This document shows positions 42,769-50,759 of a DNA stretch of 64,000 nucleotides, in pieces (within the stretch, counting starts at the first letter, position 1; each line of letters opens with the position of its first letter). Below the pieces are notes generated by a model that was given only the letters and a program-made list of their open reading frames with translations, ran no database searches and had not been told where the DNA came from. Made by a program: the position numbers and the translations under genes. This DNA comes from JAPLJC01 sp963697965 (lineage in GTDB: Bacteria > Desulfobacterota > Desulfobaccia > Desulfobaccales > 0-14-0-80-60-11), in NCBI GenBank assembly GCA_963697965.1, contig OY969108.1, forward strand, positions 2,728,001-2,792,000, in the 5' to 3' direction.

Positions 42769-44148
42769 ATGGCAGAAGAGGCCCAAAAAGAACTGAGGAT
42801 CGACCGAAAGCACCGCAAAATCGGGGGCATCGCCCCGGAACTGGCGGATCGCTGCTTTACCTGCGGCACCTGCTCCGGGGGTTGCCCGGCCACCGGCCTG
42901 GTTCCCATTGAGGGCGCCGGAGGCACCTGGGACGCCCGCAAGGCCATCCGGGCTATCGTCTTCGGGATGGAGCAGGAAGTCATCGATTCGAAGTGGCCCT
43001 GGGTTTGCACCCTGTGCGGCCGCTGCCAGAACCAGTGCCCCATGGGCATCCAGTTGATGCGGACCTTCCGCGCCTGCCGCACCGCCCGAGACCGGGACAA
43101 GGTGCCCGGGCCGATCCACAAAGGCACCATGATGAATCTCCAGCGGGGCAACAACCTGGGGATTCCCCGGGACGATTTCCTCTCCCTCCTGGCGGAGCTG
43201 GGGGTGGAGATGGAAAACGACGAGGAGCAGCCCTGCCCCGGATTTTACGTGCCGGTGGATAAGGAAGGGGCCAACATCATCGTCACCATCAACTCCAAGG
43301 AGCCCTTCGGCGAGCCGGACGATATGAAATTCTGGTGGCGCATCTTTTACGCCGCCAAGGAAGACTGGACCGTCTCGTCCACCAACTGGGAAGGGGTCAA
43401 CTGGGGGCTGTTCTCCGGGGACGACCCGGCCTGGAAGGAACAGGTGGGCCGAATAATAGAAAACGCTCGACGAGTTAAGGCCAAAACCATCTTGTACCCC
43501 GAATGAGGGCATGCCTACTATGCAACCCGGGTCGGGTTCAATAATTGGTTTCCGGAAGTTTTCAACGAGTTCAAGGTGGTCAGCGTCATGGATCTGCTGG
43601 AGGAATACATCAAATCCGGCCGGATCAAGCTCAATACCCACAAGTATCATGAAACTTATACGGTGCACGATCCCTGCAACTACGTGCGCAAATCCTTTAT
43701 GCTCTATCAGGATAGCCCCAATAACGGCGAGAAAACCCGCTGGATCTCCCAGCAGTGCATCGATCCCAGCCTCTACCGGGAAATGTGCGATGACCCCCTG
43801 AACAACCTCTGCTGCGGCGCGGGCGGGGGCGCCTGGGCCATGCCCTATGACGCGGAGCGCCTGGCTTACGGCAAGGAGAAGGCGGATCAAATCAAGGACA
43901 CCGGCGCCGAGCTGGTGATCGCCCCCTGCCACAACTGCCGGGATCAGATCATGAAGGGACTGGGCGGCGAGTTCAAGAAGGGTAAGATGGACATGGGCAA
44001 CTACCAGGAGACCCTATACCTCTGGGAACTGGTGGCTAATTGCCTGGAGTACGAGCCCTGGGGCGAAGCGGAGATCGAGGCGGCGCACGCCGCCCGGGAC
44101 GCCCATTTTGAGCGGGACGGCGTCGAGCTGGAAGAGGAAGAAGAATAA
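42769..44148 (+). CDS. DsrK/HdrD-like Fe-S protein, probable selenoprotein (UGA readthrough at 43504)
   Basis: Two ORFs are in one frame, separated only by TGA at 43504-43506, and together make a 459-residue protein. The N-terminus carries two 4Fe-4S motifs (CFTCGTCSGGCP from residue 29; CTLCGRCQNQCP). The first CCG-type region reads ILYPE-[UGA]-GHAYYATR, where DsrK/HdrD relatives have PECGHAY, so residue 246 is probably selenocysteine at the Cys ligand of the noncubane cluster. The second region has DPCNYVR, CCGAGGGAW and PCHNC. Such proteins reduce disulfides or thiol pairs, often coupled to quinones. It is a single-gene unit with its own terminator. Confidence 0.85.
43504..43545 (+). promoter_or_regulatory. 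UGA codon and candidate bacterial SECIS hairpin
   Basis: After TGA (43504-43506) and 17 bases, AACCC (43524-43528) pairs with GGGTT (43534-43538) around the loop GGGTC, whose first base is G as SelB prefers. A 2x2 internal loop and TAT/ATA pairing (43519-43521 with 43541-43543) extend the stem. The 22-base UGA-to-loop distance falls inside the usual bacterial range of about 16-37. Confidence 0.65.
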
Positions 44149-44172
44149 TATTCCTTTAAACCAAAACCAAGG

Positions 44173-44208
44173 GAGCCTGGCAAACCGGAAGATTTGCCAG
44201 GCTCTTTT
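44173..44208 (+). terminator. strong intrinsic terminator
   Basis: GAGCCTGGCAAA (44173-44184) and TTTGCCAGGCTC (44193-44204) form a perfect 12-bp stem with an 8-base loop, followed by TTTTCGTTT. It ends the HdrD-like transcript. Confidence 0.9.
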
Positions 44209-44250
44209 CGTTTATTTTGTGATGAATGTGGGTTTTTCTAAACGGGCGAT

Positions 44251-44649
44251 TTATTGATGACTGGAGCACCAGGCGCCCAGAGGTTGGATGGATCCGGAGA
44301 GGTAAGCCCTGACGGCCTCCAGTGCCGGCCCGGAAAAAGATACCGCCAGAGGCTTGATCCCGTGGGCCTCTAAATCCATAGCGGCCCGCCGTCCCATACC
44401 GCCGGCTAATACTACCTGGCAGTCCTTGAGGACTGTGACCAGGGCATCGTGACTGTGAGCGTGGTGATCATGATGATCATGGGGCTCATCATGGTCGCAT
44501 TCACCCCGGGCGGAGGCGGTGCAGCCGTTGGGACGCGCCTCCGGGCCGGTGATTTGCCCATCCGCGACATCAAAAACCAGAAAATAGCGGCTCCGCCCGA
44601 AATGCTGGGAGAGTCCAGAGCCATCATCCGAAGCAACTGCAATCTTCAT
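44251..44649 (-). CDS. NifX/NifB-C family protein with His-rich insertion
   Basis: The 132-residue protein starts MKIAVASDDGSGLSQHFGRSRYFLVFD, the dinitrogenase iron-molybdenum cofactor-type fold, with VVLAGGMGRRAAMDLEAHGIKP later. A His/Asp-rich insert (residues about 50-68, from CDHDEPHDHHDHHAHSH) sits between the halves and may hold metal. No nif genes are near, as is usual for these small Fe-S/metal carriers in anaerobes. The zinc-ribbon gene lies just upstream on the same strand (38 bases). Confidence 0.82.
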   Translation of the reverse strand: MKIAVASDDGSGLSQHFGRSRYFLVFDVADGQITGPEARPNGCTASARGECDHDEPHDHHDHHAHSHDALVTVLKDCQVVLAGGMGRRAAMDLEAHGIKPLAVSFSGPALEAVRAYLSGSIQPLGAWCSSHQ

Positions 44650-44687
44650 AACCTTCTCCTATAAGAAACATGTTTTATTTCAGCAGG

Positions 44688-44885
44688 TTAACTCTGTTTC
44701 TGCCCGCATCGGCACCGGCAGCCAGGGCCGCCTGCGCCTGGCCCCCCGGCCACGCCGCTTTCTGACTCGATTCGACAGAAATTGCTGCCATGGCAGGAAG
44801 GACATTCCCCTGGCCTGCCCGTGCCGTGAGAAACATTCCATCTGTGCTGGCAATCATTACATTGAAACGTCCGGGTTCCTGGCAT
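44688..44885 (-). CDS. small zinc-ribbon protein beside NifX-like gene
   Basis: The 65-residue protein has FQCNDCQHRW and CPSCHGSNFCRIE, a four-Cys zinc ribbon or rubredoxin-like site, followed by a Gly/Cys-rich tail (GGPGCRCRCGQ). GAGGAGGAAAT precedes the ATG. It is likely co-transcribed with the NifX-like gene. Small zinc ribbons of this shape occur beside NifX-type proteins in anaerobes; the role is unknown. Confidence 0.65.
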   Translation of the reverse strand: MPGTRTFQCNDCQHRWNVSHGTGRPGECPSCHGSNFCRIESESGVAGGPGAGGPGCRCRCGQKQS

Positions 44886-44979
44886 TTTATTTCCTCCTCA
44901 AGGGCGCGGACTCACTTCCTTTCCCAAGACCATAGGCTGGCGCGCCTCAAGCCCTGGCCCTGATCTTCACCTATTATTA

Positions 44980-44993
44980 TGAACATTTGTTCA
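44980..44993. promoter_or_regulatory. palindrome TGAACATTTGTTCA, possible operator
   Basis: A perfect 6-2-6 palindrome lies in the divergent region between the zinc-ribbon gene (minus) and the flavin reductase gene (plus). The shape is like ArsR/SmtB-type operators (TGAACA-N2-TGTTCA). The cognate regulator is unknown. Confidence 0.5.
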
Positions 44994-45107
44994 ATAGAAT
45001 GCAAGAAGAAAATGTAATGCCCTTAGCAGCCCCCATCGTCTACCCGTATCCCCTTTTTCTCTTGTTTTTTATCATATAAGTCTTAAATTTAATCCAGGAG
45101 GTGTACG

Positions 45108-45674
45108 ATGAAAAAATCACTCGGCCCCAGGACCATGGCCTTTCCCACCCCGGTCTGGGTGGTGGGGACCTACGACGCCAACGGCAAGGCCAACGCCATG
45201 ACCGCGGCCTGGGGTTCCATTTGCTGTTCCAAGCCGCCCTGCATCGCAGTCTCCCTGCGCAAGGCCACCTATTCCTACGGCAATATCATAGCCCGGGGCG
45301 CCTTCACCATCAGCGTGCCTTCCGAGGCTTACATCAAGGAGGCGGATTATTTCGGGACCGCCAGCGGCCGGGAGGTGGACAAATTCGACCGGGCCCATCT
45401 CACCCCGGTGAGCAGCACCCTGGTGGACGCCCCCTATGTGGGGGAATTCCCCCTGGTGCTGGAGTGCAAGGTGATCCATACCCTCGAGATTGGCCTGCAC
45501 ACTCAGTTCATCGGTGAGATCCTGGACGTCAAGGCCGATGAGGCGGTCCTGGGGGACAAGGGTTTCCCGGACATCGAGAAGGTGCGGCCCATGATCTTCG
45601 GCCCGGAGATCCGCACCTACCACGGCATCGGCAAGTACCTGGGCCAGGCCTTCGCCATCGGTAGGGACCTTTAG
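45108..45674 (+). CDS. flavin reductase family protein
   Basis: The 188-residue protein starts MKKSLGPRTMAFPTPVWVVG, then KANAMTAAWGSICCSKPPCIAVSL and SGREVDKF, a full split-barrel flavoprotein of the flavoredoxin-like group. CAGGAGGTGT lies 7 bases before the ATG. It would carry FMN and could shuttle electrons to Fe-S or disulfide partners (inference). Confidence 0.87.
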   Translation: MKKSLGPRTMAFPTPVWVVGTYDANGKANAMTAAWGSICCSKPPCIAVSLRKATYSYGNIIARGAFTISVPSEAYIKEADYFGTASGREVDKFDRAHLTPVSSTLVDAPYVGEFPLVLECKVIHTLEIGLHTQFIGEILDVKADEAVLGDKGFPDIEKVRPMIFGPEIRTYHGIGKYLGQAFAIGRDL

Positions 45675-45787
45675 GCCAGGTCGATCCTGGCGCCAACGCT
45701 TCCATCTATCCCCTGCCGGTGACCCTGGTGGGGGGCACCGTGGGGAGCCGGGCCGGGTAAAAGCAAGGCACGGGAGGGGGGCGAGGT

Positions 45788-46934
45788 TCAGTGGCCGTTA
45801 GCCCGGGCCGGGGTTTGGGATTCCTTCTTTTCATCCCCTTCCAGGATATAGGCCTCGATGAAGCCGTCCAGGTCGCCGTCCAGGACCGCATCGACGTTGC
45901 CGGCCTCGTACTTGGTCCGGTGGTCTTTAATCAGCCGATATGGCTGCATGACGTAAGAGCGAATCTGGCTGCCCCAGGCGATCTCTTTTTGGGACTCCTG
46001 CAACTCGTGCTTCTTCTCTTGCCGCTTCCGTTTTTCCAGGTTATAGAGCCGGGCCCTGAGGACCTTCATGGCCAAGTCCCGATTGCGGTGCTGGGAGCGC
46101 TCCGTCTGGGAGGAGACCACGATGCCGCTGGGAAGGTGGGTGAGGCGCACCGCCGATGAAGTCTTGTTGACGTGCTGGCCGCCGGGGCCGCTGGCCCGGA
46201 AGGTGTCGATGCGCAGGTCTTTATCCTGGATGTCGATCTGGATGCGGTCGTCCACCTCCGGCAGTACCTGGACCGCGGCGAAGGAGGTGTGGCGGCGGCC
46301 GCTGGCGTCGAAGGGGGAGATGCGCACCAGCCGGTGGATGCCCGATTCGCTCTTCAGATAGCCATGGGCATAAGGGCCGGTGACACTGAAGGTGACGCTC
46401 TTGACCCCGGCTTCATCCCCCGGCTGCAGGTCGATGGTTTCGCTCTTGAAGCCGTGGCGTTCAGCGTAGCGCAAATACATGCGCAGGAGAATTTCGGTCC
46501 AATCCTGGGCTTCGGTGCCGCCGGCGCCGGCGTGAATGGTAACGATGGCGTTGAGCTGGTCTTCCTCGCCCCCCAGCAGCAGCTTGAGTTCCCAATCCCG
46601 GAAGGTTTCCGCCAGGGAGGCAAGCTCGCCGGCCGCTTCCTTGAGGGCCTTGGGATCTTCCTCCTCCACCGCCAGGTCCAGGAGCACCTCCAGGTCCTCT
46701 ACCTGGTGTTCCTTCCCTTGCCATTCTGCCAGGTCCTGAAGCAAACCGCCGCGCTCCTTGAGGATCTCCGCGGCCCGGGCCTGGTCGTCCCAGAGTTCCG
46801 GGGCGGCCAGCAATTCTTGCAAATGGCGCAATCGCACCTGTTTTCCAGCCAGATCAAAGATGACCTCGGAGCAGTTGCAGCCGGTCCTTAAATTCAGTTA
46901 TTTTGGCCCGGATTTCCAGGACATCGGGTAGCAT
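45788..46934 (-). CDS. prfB: peptide chain release factor 2 (programmed +1 frameshift)
   Basis: The short leader frame starts MLPDVLEIRAKITEFKDRL at 46934 and meets TGA at 46854-46856. A +1 shift at CTT-TGA continues DLAGKQVRLRHLQELL for the rest. RF2 marks are present: the GGQ motif in ASGPGGQHVNKTSSAV and the stop-codon recognition region near HAGAGGTEAQDW. RF2 reads UAA and UGA, so the site controls its own level. Confidence 0.93.
46854..46859 (-). promoter_or_regulatory. prfB +1 frameshift site CTTTGA
   Basis: On the minus strand CGAGGT (internal Shine-Dalgarno-like), then CAT, then CTT-TGA-T. This is the standard arrangement except that the base after TGA is T, not C. Slow UGA decoding favours the shift to the +1 frame. 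Confidence 0.88.
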
Positions 46935-47029
46935 GAGCCGTCTCCATTAAGGTTTTGGGTGAAATCTGGTTAAAGTTTATCAGAAGAATGGGAAATGGGA
47001 AGCCGGCAGGCTCCGTGCCCCATTTATTA

Positions 47030-47193
47030 GTTCAAAGTTCAAAGTTCAAGGTTCTATACGCCTATGTTCAACTTGAGACTTCTGCGAAAACCAACTTTGT
47101 CATTTATGAGATTCTTCGGTCGGTTCGATCCCTCAGAATGACAAGAATGAGGCCTTTCGCAGAGGTTCAACTTTGAACCTTGAACCTTGAACT
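47030..47193. repeat. nested inverted repeat element between prfB and cobS
   Basis: Outer arms rich in GTTCAAAGTTC-type units (47030-47054 and 47167-47192) enclose ACTTCTGCGAAA (47078-47089) and TTTCGCAGAGGT (47155-47166). A TTTGTCATT/AATGACAAG pair lies inside. The inner text resembles the widespread TTGTCATTCTGAG intergenic repeat. It looks like a small non-coding mobile (MITE-like) element, ending at the cobS stop. Confidence 0.5.
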
Positions 47194-47930
47194 TAACTAA
47201 AGAGCAGGGCTCCAACCAATACGGCAACCTCCACCACCTCGTTGGCCGCGCCCAGGACGTCCCCGGTGACCCCGCCCAGGGTCTTCTTAAAATAGCGGCT
47301 CAGCAGCCAGATGAGGACCCCGGCCCCGGCCCAGAGGAGCAGGCCCTCGACTCTCAGCAAGAGCACCGCCAACCCCAAGGCGCTGAGACCGGCCCCGGCC
47401 GCGGTGCGGCGGCTCACGGTGGTCATGGCCTCACCCAGTCCCCCTTCCGGACGGGCGTAAGGGGAGAGATAGGCGAGGAACACCATGCCCCAGCGGCTCA
47501 ACAGGGGGAAAAGGATGAACTCGGCGCGCCAGCCCTGCTGTCCCGCGGCCAGAAAACAAGCGAATTTCAGCAGCAGCACCAGGACCAGGCTCATTACCCC
47601 GAAGGCGCCCACCCGGGAGTCCTTCATGAGACGCAGCCGCTGTTCCGGGGTGCGGCCGCCGCCCAGGCCGTCCATGGTATCCGCCAGGCCGTCCAGATGG
47701 AGGCCGCCGGTGATCCAGACACTGAGGCCCAGGAGCAGACCCGCGGCCACCGGCAACGGCAGCACCCGGGTTAACCCCAGCCAGGCCCCCAGGAAAATCA
47801 GACCCAGCAGGGCCCCCACCCAGGGGAACCAGAACAGGAAGCTGGCCAGGTCCCCCGACGCGGCCGGCGGCCTTCGGGGCCAGGGCGCCTTGGTAAGGAA
47901 GGTGAGAGCCAGAGGAAAGGTGCATTTCAT
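47193..47930 (-). CDS. cobS: adenosylcobinamide-GDP ribazoletransferase
   Basis: The 245-residue membrane enzyme joins the activated cobinamide to alpha-ribazole to finish cobalamin. Hydrophobic helices alternate with the acidic motif HLDGLADTMDGLGGG and KDSRVGAFG, the CobS signature. The start at 47930 (MKCTFPLALTFLTKAP) is family-like; a longer frame to 48104 adds an unlike N-terminus. It is the last of cobU-cobT-cobS on this strand. Confidence 0.9.
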   Translation of the reverse strand: MKCTFPLALTFLTKAPWPRRPPAASGDLASFLFWFPWVGALLGLIFLGAWLGLTRVLPLPVAAGLLLGLSVWITGGLHLDGLADTMDGLGGGRTPEQRLRLMKDSRVGAFGVMSLVLVLLLKFACFLAAGQQGWRAEFILFPLLSRWGMVFLAYLSPYARPEGGLGEAMTTVSRRTAAGAGLSALGLAVLLLRVEGLLLWAGAGVLIWLLSRYFKKTLGGVTGDVLGAANEVVEVAVLVGALLFS

Positions 47931-47963
47931 CGGCTTGTCCACGTTGGCCGGCAGGCTGGTAGC

Positions 47964-47988
47964 CGCAGGCTTTAGCCTGCGTTTTTTT
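47964..47988 (+). terminator. hairpin with T tract; REP-like palindrome
   Basis: CGCAGGC (47964-47970), loop TTTA, GCCTGCG (47975-47981) and seven T. On the plus strand it looks like an intrinsic terminator, but no plus-strand gene ends here. It lies between cobT and cobS, whose transcription runs the other way. A dispersed palindromic repeat is more likely; the core GGCTTTAGCC recurs at 8915-8924. Confidence 0.45.
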
Positions 47989-48120
47989 GGGTGCGGTTCA
48001 TCGGATTTTCCACTTGACTTGAGGGGCGGTAGCCACCTCCCTCCGGCTGCCAAAACGATTCGCCGGGCGGCCCCGTCACCGGCTGGCGCCTGTGCCACCG
48101 TCACCCATCGCCGGAGAAGG

Positions 48121-49182
48121 CTACTGCTCCTTTTCGGACACCCCAGCCTCGGCGAAGGTGGCCATCTCCCGGTAGATCTTGAGACTGGCCTCCACCAGCA
48201 GCATCCCCAGGGCGGCGCCGGTACCCTCTCCCAGCCGCAAATTGAGATTCAACAAGGGGTTTAGCTTCAGGTGCTCCAATACCGACTGATGTCCCGGTTC
48301 CACCGAGCGATGGGCGGCGATGAGATAATCGGTGGCCGCCGGGGCCAGGGCCGCGGCCACCAGGGCCCCGGCGCTGGCGATGAAGCCGTCCAGCAGCACC
48401 GGCCGCCGGGCCGCGGCAGATCCCAGGATAAGCCCGGCGATCCCGGCAATCTCCAGGCCCCCCACCGCGGCCAGGGCCCCCAGCGGGTCGCTCGGGTCCG
48501 GATGGTGCAGGGCGAGGGCCCGGTTGATGACCGCCACCTTGTGTTGCCAAACCTGATCTTCGATGCCGGTGCCCCGTCCGGTGACCGTGCTCGCCAGACG
48601 GCCGGTGAAGACCGAGGCCAGGGCCGAAGCCGGCGTAGTGTTGCCGATACCCATATCGCCGGCGGCGATCAGGTCCACCTCGGCGGCGGTAGCCGCTTCA
48701 GACCGTTCCACCCCCACCAGCAGGGCCCGCAGGGCCTCATCCCGGGTCATGGCCGGCTCCCGGGCCATATTCCGGGAGCCATAGGCCACCTTGCGGGAGA
48801 TGAGCTCCGGGGCCTCGGCGAAATCGTGGTTGACCCCGATGTCCACCACTTCCACCCGGGCCTGGGCATAGCGGGCCAGGACATTGATGCCCGCGCCTCC
48901 CCGAAGGAAATTGTAGACCATCTGAAAGGTGACGTCCTGGGGAAAGGCGCTCACCCCTTCGGCCACCACTCCATGGTCCGCGGCAAAAACCACCACCCAT
49001 TTCCTCTGCAGCTCTGGCCAGGGGTCCTGGCGGATGGCCACATAGCGGGCTGCCAACTCCTCCAGGCGGCCCAGGCTGCCCGGGGGCTTGGTGAGGGAGT
49101 CCAGGCGCTCCTGGGCCCGGACCAGCCAGGCGGGGTCCACCGGTTCTATCTGGGCGATTATCTGGGATAAATCCTTCACCAT
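48121..49182 (-). CDS. cobT: nicotinate-nucleotide-dimethylbenzimidazole phosphoribosyltransferase
   Basis: The 353-residue enzyme activates the lower base of cobalamin. Visible features are LTKPPGSLGRLEELA near residue 28, VVFAADHGVVAEGVSAFPQ, FLRGGAGINVLA, VDIGVNHD and GDMGIGNTTPASAL, with the catalytic Glu in the LRLGEGTGAALG segment. ATG at 49182 is chosen; an earlier in-frame start at 49248 adds a basic tail. It lies between cobU and cobS. Confidence 0.93.
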   Translation of the reverse strand: MVKDLSQIIAQIEPVDPAWLVRAQERLDSLTKPPGSLGRLEELAARYVAIRQDPWPELQRKWVVVFAADHGVVAEGVSAFPQDVTFQMVYNFLRGGAGINVLARYAQARVEVVDIGVNHDFAEAPELISRKVAYGSRNMAREPAMTRDEALRALLVGVERSEAATAAEVDLIAAGDMGIGNTTPASALASVFTGRLASTVTGRGTGIEDQVWQHKVAVINRALALHHPDPSDPLGALAAVGGLEIAGIAGLILGSAAARRPVLLDGFIASAGALVAAALAPAATDYLIAAHRSVEPGHQSVLEHLKLNPLLNLNLRLGEGTGAALGMLLVEASLKIYREMATFAEAGVSEKEQ

Positions 49183-49254
49183 GGGAGATTCACCTTTTAC
49201 CTTTCGCACCGATTTCGACTTGGCGTCTTTGCTCCTGGTCGTGGTCATCTTTCT

Positions 49255-49815
49255 CTAGCTCCCCTTGAGGGTCAACGGCAATCCCGCCACCACCAGGACC
49301 ACCAGGTCAGCGGCCCGGGCCACCTGCTGGTGCAACCAGCCGAGGCTGTCCCGGTACCTCCTGGCCAGGGGGCCTTCCGGGACAATCCCCAGACCCACTT
49401 CATTGCTGACGAAGATGGTGGGGGTGGTGAGCCTCTCCAGCAGCGCCAGCAGACGCCGACTCTCCGTCTGCAAGTCGTCATCCGGGGCTGTTTCCCGGAG
49501 CATCAGGTTGGCAAGCCACATGGTGAGGCAATCCACCAGGATGGCGCCGTAACGCCCCTGGCCCTGGCCAACGGCCTCCGGCAGTTTAAGGGGCGCCTCC
49601 CTGGTTTCCCAGCCGGGACCCCGTTCCTCCTGGTGGGCGGCGATGCGGGCCGCCATCTCCTCATCCCGAGCCTCGCCGGTGGCCAGGAAGAGGCGGGGGG
49701 CCGGAAAAGACTCAGCCAGGGAAAGGGCGTAGCGGCTCTTGCCGCTGCGGGCGCCCCCCAAAACCAGAGCCACCTTGAAATTTGCCGGTAAGGGTCCGCC
49801 AGAGTTCATTTTCAC
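49255..49815 (-). CDS. cobU: adenosylcobinamide kinase/guanylyltransferase
   Basis: The 186-residue enzyme phosphorylates and guanylylates cobinamide. The P-loop is VLGGARSGKSRYALSLA near residue 18, then ATGEARDEEMAARIAAHQEER with the guanylylated-His region, LVDCLTMWLANL and FVSNEVGLGIVPEG. It is first in the cobU-cobT-cobS run. Confidence 0.92.
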   Translation of the reverse strand: MKMNSGGPLPANFKVALVLGGARSGKSRYALSLAESFPAPRLFLATGEARDEEMAARIAAHQEERGPGWETREAPLKLPEAVGQGQGRYGAILVDCLTMWLANLMLRETAPDDDLQTESRRLLALLERLTTPTIFVSNEVGLGIVPEGPLARRYRDSLGWLHQQVARAADLVVLVVAGLPLTLKGS

Positions 49816-49896
49816 CAGCTAAGATATTAAAGACATTCCGAGAGTCGCTGCCAGAAGACAGTAAAATCGAGTTTTTAAATAGCCCCTAGTAATCGT

Positions 49897-49912
49897 GCAA
49901 AATGTTACCTGA
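49897..49912 (+). repeat. 16-bp direct repeat, left copy
   Basis: GCAAAATGTTACCTGA is identical to 50610-50625. The copies flank the cobO gene, 713 bases apart. Confidence 0.4.
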
Positions 49913-50042
49913 ATTGACACCGTCTGCCAAGTGGCAGTCGTCCTTTCCGTGAGTCTGGGGTCCTTCACGTTGACCCCTGGCAGCAAATTTGAGAATATAA
50001 ACAGATTACAGTCTATCAGAGGAATCGATTAACGGAGAGAGT

Positions 50043-50582
50043 ATGCCCAGAGAACGACTGGTCCAGGGGCTGCTCCAGGTGTACACCGGAGACGGCAAGG
50101 GCAAGACCACCTGCGCCCTGGGCCTGGGTCTCAGGGTCATCGGCCAGGGATTCCGGGTCTTCATGGTGCAGTTCCTGAAGGGCCGGGACACCGGCGAGGC
50201 CTTGATCGCCGCCCAACGCCTGGCCCCGGATTTCACCCTGCGCCATTTCGGGCGCGGGGCCCTGGTTAACCTGCGGGCTCCGGCCCCTGAAGATCTGGCC
50301 CTGGTCCGGGAAGCCTGGGACCTGGCCCGGCAGGTCCTTAAGGCTGGGGAGCACGACCTGGTGATCCTGGACGAAATCAACCTGGCCCTGGCCTTCAACC
50401 TCATTTCCCTGGAGGAGGGGCTGGAGGCGCTGCGCCGGCGCCCCCCCTGGGTGGAGGTGGTCCTCACCGGCCGCCAGGCTCCGCCGGAAATCATCGAACT
50501 GGCGGACCTGGTGACGGAAATGCGGCCCCTGAAACACTACTTTGCCGCCGGGGTCCCGGCCCGCCGCGGGATTGAGTGGTAG
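50043..50582 (+). CDS. cobO: cob(I)yrinic acid a,c-diamide adenosyltransferase
   Basis: The 179-residue enzyme of the CobA/BtuR type adds the adenosyl group to cobalt. Marks are the P-loop YTGDGKGKTTCALGLGLR near residue 15, FMVQFLKG, LVILDEINLALAF and VVLTGRQAPPEII. It diverges from cobU across a 227-base region. I looked for a cobalamin riboswitch there and did not see one. Confidence 0.92.
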   Translation: MPRERLVQGLLQVYTGDGKGKTTCALGLGLRVIGQGFRVFMVQFLKGRDTGEALIAAQRLAPDFTLRHFGRGALVNLRAPAPEDLALVREAWDLARQVLKAGEHDLVILDEINLALAFNLISLEEGLEALRRRPPWVEVVLTGRQAPPEIIELADLVTEMRPLKHYFAAGVPARRGIEW

Positions 50583-50609
50583 GGAGCGGGGGGCGGCAGG
50601 CCTTCAATG

Positions 50610-50625
50610 GCAAAATGTTACCTGA
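50610..50625 (+). repeat. 16-bp direct repeat, right copy
   Basis: The second copy of GCAAAATGTTACCTGA starts 28 bases after the cobO stop. A one-base variant (GCAAAATGTTAGCCTGA) occurs at 60842-60858 inside a gene fragment, perhaps by chance. Confidence 0.4.
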
Positions 50626-50759
50626 GGTCGCCGCGACCCCCGGGGGCCGCGCTGGCTCTTGCCCTTCCGGGCCCGGCCGGGCGGGTTGGCTGCCCGCCCC
50701 CTTCCCCACGAGACCGGGCATGGCTGCTCACACCCTAAACCGAACCTAGCGTTGCCATT

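Noticed and set aside
49816..50042. Possible cobalamin riboswitch between cobU and cobO
   Set aside because: I looked for the B12-box and the conserved core on both strands and did not find them; the hairpin CTGCCA-AG-TGGCAG is too short to support the call.
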